From positions 4,589,499 to 4,653,498 of the forward strand of contig NC_092565.1 in NCBI RefSeq assembly GCF_037975245.1: 64,000 bases of DNA. The letters run 5' to 3'. Of the stretch, positions 1 through 13,141 are shown piece by piece; the first letter of the stretch is position 1; every line of letters starts with the position of its first letter. Source of the stretch: Apostichopus japonicus (Eukaryota > Echinodermata > Holothuroidea > Aspidochirotida > Stichopodidae). Below the pieces are notes generated by a model. The model was not told the origin of the DNA. It made no database searches and saw nothing but the letters and a program-made list of their open reading frames with translations. A program made the position numbers and the translations under genes.

Positions 1-721
1 TACAGTATAAAATATGTCATGTACTTGATGAAAATACTGCTGAATTACTGGATAACATTTGTATCTTAACAATCATTATATTATATACATTTTGTACAAT
101 GTAAATAAAATGTGTTGCTTCTGTGCCTTAAATTGATTCTGTTCTCTGTTTTTCGTTCCTTTAAAATGGTCTTGTTTTGTTCGTTCATTCATTCAGTCAT
201 ACTCCTTTATCTGGTAGGATGACCAAAGAGTAAACCTTATCCATATAGATTGGCGCGGCATATATAGTCTGAAAACTACCGGTTCAATATTACTCAATGG
301 CAAATTTCAGTGATAGAAAAGTCAAAATTAAGCTATAGGCTCAGACTCATCTCAGCATTTTGGTACATTCCGTAACACTTTCCTTCCTTCTAGTTTCAAT
401 GATCAAGTATTTAGTGTTTAAACTGGAAATCTTGGTGACCACCTCCGGCCAATCCCCTTCAGCCAATTTTTAGTAGACTTGATTTCTTTCAATATAATTA
501 GGCCTGCAGTTCGATATTCGGTCAGCTTCATTTTGTGAAAGACTGGTGTCTCCAACAGGACTATACCAGTTGTCCCCGGTCCTGGTGTGATAGGTGTAAC
601 TCTCCTCCCCTCTGACTCTTGTCAATCTCATTAAGCTACAAAAATAGTTATTGACACAGTTTTATTAAATGGTTTCAATGACCCTGCGTCTACACGCCCA
701 CCTTTATAAACCTGTATCCAC
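1..721. other. Gene-free stretch with a possible 3'-end signal of an upstream gene
   Basis: No coding exon is recognisable here. An AATAAA at 104-109 followed at once by a GT-rich run (tgtgttgcttctgtg) looks like a + strand cleavage/polyadenylation site. This may be the tail of a gene lying left of the window, but the support is only the motif pair. Confidence 0.3.
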
Positions 722-1267
722 CCCTTTACGAAAACCCAGATCTGGGCCAGATATAAAAATCCAGATCTGGAATTTCAATCTGGGCCAGATCTGCTCCAGA
801 TCTGGAATTTATATCTGGCCAGATAAAAAATTGGGCAGATATAACTTGATATAAAATTAAGTTTTATACGGCCCATATAAAATTTGATCTGGTTAAATTT
901 TATTGCATCCATAGCTGGGCCAGATAAAACTTCATCTGGTTGATATAAAGAAAATCCAGATAAACTTTTATATGGCCCATATAAAATTTTAATTTGGTTG
1001 AAGTTTATGGCTTCCATATCTGGGCCAGATAAAACTTTATCTGGTTGATATAAAAAAGAATATCCAGATAAACTTTTATATGGCCAAGTTTAAATTTTTA
1101 CCTGGCCTAATTTTTGGCCATCCATATCTGGGCCAGATGCACTTTATCTGGTTGATATAAAGAAAATCCAGATAATCCAGTTATATCTGGCTTTATAAGG
1201 CCAGATATAGGCTTGATATGGCCAGATTAAACCAGATAAAAAACCAGATCTGGGATTTCGGTAAGGG
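722..1267. mobile_element. Non-autonomous TIR element made of CCAGATCTGG-type repeats
   Basis: The two ends are inverted copies. The left end starts CCCTTTACGAAAACCCAGAT and the right end, reverse complemented, starts CCCTTACCGAAATCCCAGAT; about 21 of the first 24 positions agree. The interior is a degenerate tandem repeat in which CTGGGCCAGAT recurs at 915, 1020 and 1128 (period about 105-108). Each unit also carries ATCTGGTTGATATAAA and TTTTATATGGCC. There is no coding capacity. I cannot define a clear target-site duplication, so the superfamily is open. A tandem satellite with palindromic monomers is the alternative reading. Confidence 0.55.
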
Positions 1268-2517
1268 ACCCCATCTCCACGTCCCATCTTACTCTTAGAG
1301 GACAATAAACCACCTCACAGGTGACAGTGAAGATTCCTAATGGGCTTTGAACATTCAAGCAAATCACAATGAATTTCTTAATTCCATGTACCGATCGGGA
1401 GCCTGTTGGTAAGTTTTTGCAATTTTTTTTTTTTTTTTTTGCAACATTTTTACCATCCTGAATATCTCCAGCCAGCAGAATTAGTGTATTTTCTCCCCTT
1501 TAATTCTTTGTACCATAAAATACTTGTCCTTTTTGCAGCTAATATCCCCTTGTATTTTGACTAAACAGTAATTATTTCCGCACTTTAGTATGTACCCGCC
1601 TCTGATTAAAGCCACACAATTGTCATTTTCATCGGTAAGGCTTGTTTATTCTCCAAACTACGGGTTCTTAAAATAAAATCAAACACTAGGGAGAAAGATA
1701 GAGAGAGAGAGAGTTATGTACTATGTCGACGAATAAGTTAATTACTCTCTAAAATTGCTAGCAGAATGGTGAAAGGCGCAGTTTAGGGAACAACTCGGAG
1801 AAAAGGACGTAAATTAAATGTTATCAGAAGCTTTTGAAATATTCTCCACCTAAATACTGCTCAAAGCAACTTCGGTGAGATGTCAAATTAACTACCGTAT
1901 TAAATTTCTCGCTTCCTCTCGCAAAATTGCCAAAATGGATATAAATAGCTTTGATCTTATACTATCCCAGTATTTTGATTTCAAAGTTATATGTATTGTT
2001 TTCGTAACGTTGTTTATGATCAGGTAAAGCCGGTGTGTTACCAGTCACGCCTCAAGGCACGCCAAACTGGAAAGATATCTCGTCATTTTTTTTTTCCTCT
2101 CCAGTTTAAACAAACCCTCTAGATAGTATTTTCCTCGTTACAAGATAATCACACACTACATTAAGTTCATAAACTCTTTTTAACTAGAGACGAACAACGA
2201 CAGCAAGAAGTTTCCCCAAAGGCGGGAAAACCTTCATCGCCAGCAGATTGATATCTTCGACTTGCCTCAAGCATACTTTCAAATTGCCTTAGGCTGAGCA
2301 GACAACTAATACAAAATTACAAAATCGCAAAAGCTGCGGGTTCTTTTAGATTCTTCTTTACCTGAAAGGGTAAAGGGGTTTTGAGAAAACTTTTTTTCAT
2401 GACTTCCGTGACATAGTTTGCATTGTTCTACACGAGTACTTAGTATTTAGAGCTGTTTGGTTTTAAGCAAGTCACAAAAGTCGAGCACAAATGTCACTGT
2501 TTTGTTTCCTTTCGCGG
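1268..2517. other. Gene-free stretch
   Basis: No exon, RNA gene or mobile element recognised. A poly-T run near 1423-1440 and short simple repeats (GA near 1700) are the only distinctive content. Confidence 0.5.
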
Positions 2518-2707
2518 TATTGCACCTAATTATGTATAGTGTGTAAAATATATGTATTGTAAAAATAAATATATGTATTGTAAAATATATATGTTTTGCA
2601 CCTAATTATGTATAGTGTGCAAATATATATATTTATATATAGCCTATATATATATGTATTGTAAATATATATGTATTGTAAATATGTATGTATGTAAAAT
2701 ATATATG

Positions 2708-2770
<63 letters not shown>
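2518..2770. repeat. Short direct duplication running into a (TATA/TGTATA)n microsatellite
   Basis: A segment beginning TGCACCTAATTATGTATAGT occurs at about 2520 and again at about 2595, so it is a tandem duplication of roughly 75 bp. It is followed by ATGTATTGTAAATAT repeats and then nearly pure (TA)n with interspersed G to 2770. Open frames across it are the usual low-complexity I/Y artefacts. Confidence 0.7.
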
Positions 2771-2863
2771 CACACGTATAAGTATAATCAGTAGTAGCAG
2801 AAAGTGCTCAATACCGTAGTAGAGCAATAATATCACATATAACACAAGATATACAAATTACAC

Positions 2864-2919
2864 CATATTGCTACCCTGGGTTTCACGCACGCATAGAGCG
2901 ACGATCTTCAGGCCATTGG
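2864..2919 (-). ncRNA. Hammerhead ribozyme motif, copy 2 (type I, minimal stem III)
   Basis: Read on the - strand, the core CUGAAGA (2911-2905) matches the CUGANGA box. Stem II is CGU-CGC paired with GCG-U-GCG (one bulged U, loop UCUAU). GAA(A) follows at 2883-2880, then a very short stem III ACC/GGU with a CAG loop. The cleavage triplet is GUA, with the predicted cut between 2872 and 2871. Stem I is partial (GC next to the core, then interrupted pairs). Very short stem III is known from hammerheads in Penelope-like elements and animal retrozymes. The base just before stem II faces a U instead of forming the usual pair, the same deviation as in copy 1. Confidence 0.6.
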
Positions 2920-3085
2920 ATGGTCAAAACAGACTACTTCTTTCTCAACCGTTTACGGTTCGATAGCTTGGAGTTCCCATGGCGACACAAAGAAATAAGC
3001 TCGGATCTCCTATTGATCGTGTCACCTCTTGTGCGTAGGATTTCCAGTTTTTCTTCTACACAAATATATATAACTGCAACCTTTG

Positions 3086-3163
<78 letters not shown>

Positions 3164-3167
3164 AGTA
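3086..3167. repeat. (TA)n microsatellite between the two hammerhead motifs
   Basis: A nearly uninterrupted TATATA tract with occasional C (tatacata). It lies between two hammerhead motifs on the same strand. Confidence 0.9.
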
Positions 3168-3183
3168 AATGCCTTGGTAAGTA

Positions 3184-3235
3184 CAGCTGTTACTCGGAGT
3201 TTCACGCCCTTAGGGTGGCGATCGTCAGACAACTG
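3184..3235 (-). ncRNA. Hammerhead ribozyme motif, copy 1 (type I, near-complete)
   Basis: On the - strand, stem I CAGUUGU (3235-3229) pairs with ACAGCUG (3190-3184) over seven positions, including one G-U. It is followed by the core CUGACGA (3228-3222). Stem II is CGCC/GGCG with loop ACCCUAAG. GAA lies at 3203-3201. Stem III is a two-pair AC/GU with loop UCCGA. The GUA triplet places the predicted cut between 3191 and 3190. All conserved core positions of the hammerhead (CUGANGA, GAAA, UH) are met, but a U faces a U at the base of stem II. Hammerheads of this minimal type I form are known in Penelope-like retroelements and in small non-autonomous retrozymes. Self-cleavage is inferred from the fold and has not been shown. 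Confidence 0.72.
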
Positions 3236-3259
3236 AACAAATACTCTCTGCGCGGATAT

Positions 3260-3380
<121 letters not shown>

Positions 3381-6300
3381 ACAGTGTAGCATGTTTGCTA
3401 CATTAGCATTCTCCGTATGCACTTTTACACACTAAATTACACACTAAAGTAATGTGGACCCCAAATACTTGTCGATGTTTTCACTATAGATAAGAACTAG
3501 GCCTATACCCCTCATTAAAAAGGTGACACATGGTGGTCATTCATAGCTGCTTCAAGTTTCCGTATATATGGCCATGTAGATTTTTAACAACGACGCCCGA
3601 GGTTTTCGTCACATGCAAAGAAGTCCTTTTATTCACCAATAAAAAAAATTCCCTTCGTAGATCATTGAAGGCCTAAAACGGTCCAAAATTGCCTTATTTG
3701 CCCTATTTTAGAACCACATGTACTCCCATTTGTGTACTTGGAGATATGAGACGAAACAATTCTATTAGATTATATATCGAGAAAGATATCCTCTTGTTGC
3801 CAAATAAGACCATTTGAGCGGAAGTTGATATAGAGGCATATAGTAGGCTATGTCATCATTTTCGGCCCCAGGTGCACTTTTATTTAGCCTACACTCGTGT
3901 TCTTACGCATAGTTGTTTGTAAAATGACTTTCCACTTAGGTTTTGCAATCACGTATTCATTTTTAAAATTTAATGCCTGTGATCAAGCTTCATTTGAAGG
4001 GAAGAATATTGAAATCCTGTTCTTTGCATGTGTTTTGTACAACATGAACAAATGTTTGGGCGACGAAATTTATAAGATGAATAAAGGGGCGAAACATGAT
4101 CAATTGTCGTATACCATATTAACGTTCATTTTGTGATATATATCTAGGAGGGCAAAATTTTTTGATCAATTTTCATTTTTATTTCAATTAATAAATGTTG
4201 TCATAATTTTGGTTAAATTACCGGGTACTTGGCAACTAATCGATAAGAGATGATGTTTTAATTTTGTGTTTAAAACAACTCACTTACTGTGTGCAAAGGT
4301 TTTAAATCAATCATCTTTTAAAAGAAAGATTTACAGAATACACGGAATTAAGAAACAAATGCTATATATGTTTCCAATGACTGCCTCGATTTCGCTGCCT
4401 CACAACCCAACGCCTCGACCGCAACTTATTTAAATGTAGTATACCAAGTACTAAAATATCATACGAGAACACCAGAGCATGTATTGTATTAAGGCTTGCA
4501 TAGACGGATCTATAGACTGCTATACCCTCCTTCGCTCCCCTTTTCACTAATCGTCGTCTCTTCTTACGTGATCCCTTTAGCCCTGGATACACCCCTGTCT
4601 ATTTCTGATGTCATTAATGCAAACTGAATAATTGCATTGAGTTATTGTAAATTGAAGATACTTGCATATGTATATAAAAGATGAAACGTCATCACAAACG
4701 TTTGTCATTTCTGCGGATGCGAATCCAGTGGTCACGTGTCCTCCCCTCCCTCCTGTTTTTTTTTAAATCCCCTTTTTCATACATAAATACCCCTTTCTGG
4801 TAACAAGTACGAATTTTGTGCCTCCCATACTGACCCATCATCCGCCCGTCATCCCCACGGCCGTATGAGGCGGAATGTATGGATGGTGAGAAAAACTGTG
4901 ACAATACGCTGATAATTATATTTATATCCATTTCTTCAAGTTTCTTTTGCCAATTTCATTCTAACAAAGAAGAACATTTTCTTTTCAAATTACTCCTCTT
5001 AAATGTCCTGCCGAATCCCTCTCTATACCTCTGCACATGGCCTATACACCCATTTCGAAAATATCCCCAAAAATTTCCAATTGATGATTAATTTAAATCT
5101 GTAATCTCACCGTAAATCATTACCCTAATTTTGTATCACCATATCTGCTAATTACAAAAAAAAATATTGTACGAATTTTCGCCCTCCTTTTTTTTTTTTT
5201 TTTTTTTTGCAAAACATAACTGTATATAAAAGACTTATCATATTTTCTTAATTCTCCAAATGAACTTGTGACGTAACGAGAGATTAAGTGTTAGTTTAGT
5301 CGTTAGGTATTAAGACTATACTGTCTGTCTGTTCTTTCATCTCCTGTTTACCGTTATCTCTTTGGCCCCGGGGGTAAGTGTAGCACCTCGGCAGTGTGAA
5401 GATGAAACCTTTTTTCTCTTCTTACCAAAAACCCCAACACACAATGAGATTAGATGGTCCGGCAAGACAAATTAGTACGCTTGTAAGTGAATTTGGATGA
5501 AGGCACAGTATGTTGCACGACCAACAAGATTAACTTCCGCAAGCATGAACAAAGGAGCACCCGCGTTTTATTAAAAACCTCCGAATCAGGAAGTATTGTT
5601 CGTATATAACCGGCTGAGAGGAAATAAAATAAAATACAAGCTCGTCAGAAAAAGTGCAACATTTAGAAACCAGCTGGTCGTCTGGTGAGAGATACTCAGG
5701 CTGACGGACGGGTAACTTTGGACTTTTTGAAAGTTTGATAAACTTAGTAACCTATCACACGACTGTTTAATGCCACAACGTCATCTACAGTAGATTCTGG
5801 TGATTTTTGTCCCCAAGTTGTATTGGGCGTTCATTGGCAACCGTCTATAGAGGGAGTCAAATAGAGGCTTTACGTCTCAAAGCGAAGAAAGGGACAACAA
5901 CTGGTATAACATATATAAAGTTGACAGGTAAGCAAAAGTATTTTTTGTAAACTTTGTTATAAATATATTCAAAAGTTCACATGTTATAATAGTATATGTA
6001 TTAAGCATTGACGTAGCAAGTTGGGGGCGAGTGGGTGGGCGTGGAAGTGCCACAACCCCTCAACAGAAACTATCCGGGACGAAGATTGGAAGGCAAAAGA
6101 AGTTGGTAAAGTAAACAGGGTTGTGTATAATCCTGCATTTTAGTTCTTAATCTGCATAACAATTCCTTTAGCGTATCAGAGGTTATAGGCAATTTATGGT
6201 GTCATAGAAAGTCATATCAATACAAGTGTTCACTATACTTAAATTTTCTGACCCTTAAAATGGTTACAAAATTTGGGTTTTGCTTCCTCACACCACGAAA

Positions 6301-7000
6301 GGTAGCTATACTCGTCTGTTCTTAAGAATACTGTAAACTTCACGATATGAAAGGGAACGTCCAAAAGGGAGAAAGTGTTGGATTGAACCCCGCTCCAAGG
6401 CTCCATCTGTTTACTTCTGCTTAATGGGAAAACCAAAAGCAATGGTCTAGTATCTGATACACTTTTCTAACAATGTGGAAGAATAATTGTATTTCAATTA
6501 TCTAGTGAAAGAAACATCAGTGTCATGTACACACGAAGTTAATATTTTTCTCAAAAGAAAGCAAGATTTTCAATCATCCCATTTAGAACCTTCCACTATA
6601 CATGAACCACAATAACGCATGTGGGTTAATAGTTATAAGTATAGCAATGTATATGGAAGTGACTGGGAACTTACTTGGCACTCTCCCAGGCACCATCATC
6701 CTTTTATCACTCTTATCGTAATATAAACTTAGTCCGGTAGAGAGTTTGCGACGATATCTCGAAATCCCCTTCTAAGCTATAGCTTTGTTTTAGCATGACT
6801 GAAACTTGATCAACTATTATATAATGATGATATACATATAGATTATGAAAGCTTTGTTCGTATACCATGAAAGAAATATAGTGCACTGATATAAACACAT
6901 ATACTGGTTACCAGACTCAATGTGAATTCGTAATTGTACCCGTATTCTAAGCAATGGTTGGCTGCACTCGTTGATATGTACTCGGGTCATTGCAATCTAG
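3381..7000. other. Gene-free stretch
   Basis: I see no exon with recognisable homology or good splice-site framing. The open frames present (for example the basic 76-aa frame at 4362-4592, - strand) lack any family resemblance. A poly-T run lies near 5191-5208. Confidence 0.45.
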
Positions 7001-7290
7001 TATATATATATATATATATAGATCAAGTGTAAAACTAAGTACTCGTACTACCGACTACTGGAGCCTTGTACTCGCACGCGTACTCATACAAAGGGGCTTC
7101 AACGTGTTCTCGTACTCATGTTGTTGTACTCGAACTCACACAAAGGGAATTCAACGTGTTCTCGTACTCATGCTGCTGTTGTTCTCGTACCCATAAACAA
7201 TGGGAATTCAACGTGTACTCAAAATCATGATGTTGTACTCGTACGTGACATACAAAGGGAATTCAACGTGTTCTCGTACTAATGCAGACG
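7000..7290. repeat. Short (TA)n followed by a ~55-bp tandem array
   Basis: After a 20-bp TA run (7001-7020), the motif AAAGGGAATTCAACGTG recurs at about 7090, 7142, 7200 (as AATGGG) and 7254. Spacing is about 53-58 bp, with intervening CTCGTACTCATG / GTTGTACTCGTAC sub-repeats. It is a minisatellite of about four degenerate copies. Confidence 0.8.
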
Positions 7291-8157
7291 TAGCTTGATC
7301 ATTCAAATTGACCAAGCAGACTCTTTATTGCTAGCTCAGGCTGTTTTACCTACACACATGATATTTATGCAATATGTTATACCGATAATAATGAATTTTG
7401 TTCATAAAATTTAATATAACATGGAATATTTATCATTTATCAATAGCCGTTAGCAATGTGTGTCTCAAAATGATCATAATTGATCAACTATTGCATATTA
7501 ATCATACCTAGCTTGTTCGTTGCGTTGATCTAGTAGATATATGGTGATCACATTCCTATTGCTCAACAATTTCTGTCTTTCAGCGTGATTTAATTGATCA
7601 AATTAAGTGTATTGATCACAAATATTATAAACTTGAACATACATCTGGAACTTAAAACATTTGGGGTGGGGGGGGGGGTGGTGGGTGACATCATCATTGC
7701 AAAATTGAAACGTAGTGTATTAACCACATACAGTACTTTATAACTTAAAAATAACAAGCCATATACATAGCATGATTGATCGAACACTGAAAACTGCAAT
7801 TTTTTTTACATGTTATTTGAAATTATCTGGTAGTGTTTCATTTTAAACAAAAATCTAAATTTTATATCCGACTCAGTTTCAGTGAAGTAATTAACCCAAG
7901 TAATTAACTAGTTTGTGACAAAAACATCATTCGCTCAACAAAAGAGTATAAAATAAACCGAAACTTCTAAATTATCAAACGCTACCTTGATTTAAAAAGG
8001 TTGATAAGTTGTTAAACAGTTTAACAACTTACATCATACGTTGAAATATTGTAAAAATGACAGATATATACATCTTTATACTTAGGTATTATTGTTATCC
8101 GTGACTTTATTAGAGCAATATATAGAGTTAGTTCTTCAATATAATCTTGTAATATAT

Positions 8158-8159
8158 AA

Positions 8160-8208
<49 letters not shown>

Positions 8209-8241
8209 CATACATATATATACATATATATATATATATAT
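8158..8241. repeat. (TA)n microsatellite with CATA interruptions
   Basis: A TATATA tract ending in (TACA)n and TATATA again. Confidence 0.9.
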
Positions 8242-9922
8242 ACAAACAAAACTTGTAGTTTAACCCACAAAGTTGTCATTGTGCCGATATGAAGACATTT
8301 AATGTTTATTTGTTATTAGTTTATACTTCTTTCAATTTGATTTAATTTCAGATGTCTCTTATTTGATGTTAAACAGTGTTTCTTAGTATCTCGAGATATG
8401 CTTTTTCAGTAGTTGACATATTTAAAATGAATCTATTTTAATTTGAATATTTCGAGATGCATTTTCTATTTAATTAACTTTAGGAGAAATAGTTCTCACT
8501 TGATCACCAACTATGCTAAGTCAACCAGTTTCTTGAGTTTTATTGATGAGTCTTGTTCGCGTGTATCTCCGGTTTGGAGTACTAGTGTATACTTGAGCAC
8601 AAAATTGGGATTCATTAACCTGATATATCCAAAGTCCTTTTAATGCATGGTTAAAGTAAAACACACATTCAAAGATATATCACAGTTAAGCTATACACAG
8701 TACTTAAGTAATTTAAACATTTGTTATAATGACCAGACTCATAGAGAACTTAATATTGCCGCACAAAATTCAAACACTCAAAATTTTCTCTGCAAAGTAA
8801 ATACTTTGCCCTTTTATAAATTTTAACATCACATTTTATTTTTAAAACCACTTAGAAGTCGACAAATTTTCAAAACAAACATCAACATTATGATTTCTTT
8901 AGGCTTACAATATTACTAAAAAACAGACTTACATATGCATTGTATGGACTTACATCATAAAAACATGACAAGGATAAAAGAGATGGTTGTTTTCATTTGC
9001 ATAAAACTAATTACAACTCAATTGTGCCACATTGTTTTAGCGCTACACTACATAGCTTTTTGTGTTCACTGAATATCTAATGCGTATAGTTATATGACTG
9101 AGGAATTGGAATAATAATAATAATAAAAAATCATAAAACTTAACATTTGGATATGTCATTTACTTAAATTGACTGAATCTAATATTAAATCTAACTTTTC
9201 TAAACGATTCATGTTTAACACAAAATGGGTGCATATATGCATATGAAGTTTCCACTAGGCTTTTATCAACCGTTTTTGCTACCAACACCTTCCGTTACAG
9301 ATATCCAGTTTATAAGTAATGAGTACAAGAAAGTTGTTTCCAGACAAAGGAAATAAGCTTCTTATTTGTGAGGTTTTGTTTTGGTACAATTCTGTATATA
9401 CTTGATCACGTGAACAAACCACATCCAATACGCAATTTGCCGAAGAATTCATTTGAGGTTTTGAAAGTGATTTCTATAATCAAGATTTTTATAATCAAGT
9501 TAAACCCGACTTGCAGTAAGGTAAGAAAGAAATCTTTCAGAAGAAATTTTATGAGACATCATTGTGTGAATATCAAAAATTATTCTTTCATTCAGGGAAG
9601 TAAATAGTTTAATTAAAACCACTAATTAAAAGAATAATCATGTATAGCTGTTACCTTTTTTTATTGATTTCCTTCCTTTAAACAATCAGAATTTTGACAA
9701 ATTCTTCGAACTATTTTTTTTATACCAATCGCAAACTATAAAACACGTTTCATTTATTTACTTAAGAATAATTTAATATACAACTAAAATCACGCTACAA
9801 ATTTAAATTATTACATTTCGTTCTTTGTTTTATTATTCGATTAATTTATACTTTTTTTTAATATTTCAAAAGTTAAACAACATAGGTAACATCGCCAACA
9901 TAGGCGTTTCCGAAGGGTAGAC

Positions 9923-9927
<5 letters not shown>

Positions 9928-9972
<45 letters not shown>
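9928..9972. repeat. (TA)n microsatellite
   Basis: About 45 bp of pure TA. Confidence 0.9.
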
Positions 9973-9976
<4 letters not shown>

Positions 9977-12900
9977 AACGCTAATGTACCCAACATGAAC
10001 ATCATATTGGGCCCCAAATAACTCGTAGTCAACCCGTAAGCTGTAAAGATTTAATAATTAAAATGAAATATTCAGTTTTCTAGGTTTCCCTTAGGGTGGG
10101 GGTGTCATAAAATGTAGAATCGTGGACATATCTGATTACAACCATTGCACGATTGGAAATGGGAAAAGGATGGGTCATATTTGAAACATTTGGCTGTAAT
10201 GTTAATCTGTTTTATTTTGCATGTAATATATTTTTATTTACCTGTAAATAGGCCACACTCATATCGACCTCATTTTTTCGAAAAGTGCGTGGTTTTTTCT
10301 TAAGTATACACATATAAACGGCGCAAATATTGCACTTTTAATAATTTATAATTTAAACCTTTTTAATAACTTTTATGATCTTGAAACTAATAGGGTGCAT
10401 ATTTCAGAAGACGTTTAAATTATATCTCGTTTATAGGCATTCGTGTAAATACCACAAACTATCGTCAATATTCTAACATATTTTCAGTTGTTAGTGCCAA
10501 ACTGTTTTGTATCTGAACAACAACGTAATACATTATTTGCGAAATAAAAAAAATTATAATATAAGTGTCAATTAATCACAAATTTAATAAGCAAAAAGAA
10601 AATCGGAAGAAAATTATTATATATGGTAAGCCTAAACATACCTTAAAATCTTAAAAACTCAGTAGATACTGCAATGTTTTCTATACTTCTTAATATGTAT
10701 TGCTGAAAGCACAATGATGCATGAGGTACATTTAACTAGCATTGCAATGGTCAAGGCTATGGGTGTTCACTGTTTGGGGAGCTGATATATAGAACCGTGT
10801 ACAACATGATAGGTCAATATAGCTTAAACTCAATCTATTTCTTCGAGGGACATGAATGAGAATAAATGGTAACTATCATAAGAATAAGGAAAATATTTCA
10901 TAAGAAATTATTAAACCCATCTCAGGCCCGGGTCCTCTATGCCCTGGTATTTCAAAGTGGTAACCGCGACACATTTTTGAGCTCGCCCAAAAAATAGAAG
11001 AAAAAAGAGATTTCAGTTTTATGGTAAAAAATCTTTACAATGGACGATCATGTAATGAAACAAATCATGTGTACATTATACAAAAACGATGATGTATTAT
11101 GCATGGAAATATTCCGTCATATTTTATTCCTTTTGTCATTTTGGTACACATAGGATATTTTCCAGCAAATATTCCGTCAATCTCTATTGGTTTGACCAAC
11201 ATGCTATTATATTAGGGAAAATGTTCCGGCAAATGACATGATTTAATAGTATGATGTGGAACTATATCACATTCACTAGTATAAAAATTAATACTTTCTG
11301 TTCTAATGGAGACATCTACCTATAGTAATTACAAAGAAACTGCTTAAGTAAACCATACTAAAGAAACCTCTCCTGTTTTGATTCGGAAAGACGTAATCTT
11401 TTAAAGTATACCGTAGATTATCGAGAATTGAAACCCTGGCAAAGAATAAAGCAAACACGTGAAATAAAAATATTGACGTCATAATTTTTAGTTCACTTTG
11501 ACAAATTTTCTTTCTAAGCTTCTCTTTATTTTATTCGTTCGCGAAATAACGAAACATTCCCAATAGCCTAGTGTTTCACCCAATTTTTTTTTATTTTATT
11601 ATTATTTTTTATGCATGGTGCGTGCATGATCATTGTACATCGTGAGCGATGTACCGTATGTGATGATATATTTGCAAAACGAATAATTGAATTTGGTTAA
11701 ACATTAAATATAGAAATCATCTTGCATAAAGCATATAGAATTCTACCTATAAGATGGTTAATTGTCATTTCTGAAAACAAGCCTTACGTACCGAAATTGT
11801 TTTCACTAGTGAAGAAGCATTCATTGAAGTATATTTTACATGGTTAATTAAAAATAATCACGATGCATGAGATTTTCAACGATTTTATTTTTCTGTTTTG
11901 CTAAATTGTACAACACATAGCAATGCATGATAACTGAGATGCAAATTATAAGCGAAATTCCCAAACTATAAAAGAGTTTCTGTTAACAATTTCTCCCAAC
12001 TGTACACTGTGAAAATTTGATTCCTCGGGAAGTAAAAATTGCATGTTGCATTAAAAGTTGTGGGCATTTCTCTGGGTATAAAAACTTTGTGTATTTTCGA
12101 ATGTTTTGTAACAAATTGCAAACTTTTTCCTTTACCAGAAGTCAAAATAAGTGACATTGAAACATCTGATCGGTAGTCTGTTTGACTAATCGATCGATAT
12201 GAGAAATGAATATATCACGAATTATTTTACCTCTACATTACAATGGTTTTCATACGAACTGAAATGAAAATCATTACAATAAAACATTTTTTTTCAAATA
12301 TAGAGAAGCATTGGAAACAAAGGTAGTGTATTCAAGTGTCATCGAAACCCATATGTTTGTAAGATGTTTGAAAAACCATAACAGCAATATATACTTACTT
12401 AATATACCTAATATACTTACAGTATACTATAGTGAACGTACCATTACATATTTTACTAATTATTACATAAAAGTAAATACTTTTAGGCTTTTCGTGGCCA
12501 AATTTCCGGCAAGCAATTTGACTAAAAAATGTCAAATATTGCTCAAAACAGGATTGCATTGAGCACGCTAGCACAATTATAAATGGTTTAAAAGCAATTA
12601 AGTAATTATTCTATTTGACGCTACGCCTTCAGATACATTTTCATCGTGGTATTAATCATAAGGTATATAAAAAGAAAAGTTTCAAATACTTGACTTCATT
12701 TGAAATCAACTTTGATTTGTCACTAAAATGCATTTCTAAGGGATTTTGGCATCGAATATCATAAAAGTGCTACTTTATATAAGCTGAAATATATCTCTTT
12801 CTATATAATTCATGAAATCAAAGTTTTGTCAAAAAAACAAAACAAAAAAGTCTCCCATGCACTTCTACTCATCACCGACCCACGGTCAGCAAATCTTAAT

Positions 12901-13141
12901 TCAGTTTGTGGTATATGAACTGTTATGTTATTTTGTATTTTGTATTGTTTTGTTTCTTTTAATCTATTTACTTATTGACATAAATAAGTAACTTATCAAA
13001 TAAAAATAAAAGTTAACCTCTGGTCTATTCAGATAGAAAATGAAAATGGTAAGCGCACCTATAATGTTTTGCTGTCGTGTTAATAAGGCTACAGTCGAAA
13101 ACAGAGAATTCACAGAGTCGTAAGTTGTATATGACCCACGT

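Larger units (their letters stand above)
7291..13141. other. AT-rich gene-free stretch with two (TA)n microsatellites
   Basis: Very AT-rich with no recognisable exon or RNA gene. It contains a G-run at about 7663-7678, (TA)n tracts at about 8158-8241 and 9928-9972, and short (AAT)n at 9111-9125. The predicted frames here are short and rich in I/Y/K/N, as expected from composition alone. Confidence 0.5.

Noticed and set aside
9885-9935. gtttccgaagggtag next to a (TA)n tract, examined as a third hammerhead
   Set aside because: GAAAC is present on the - strand, but no CUGANGA box or UH cleavage site is in the right place.
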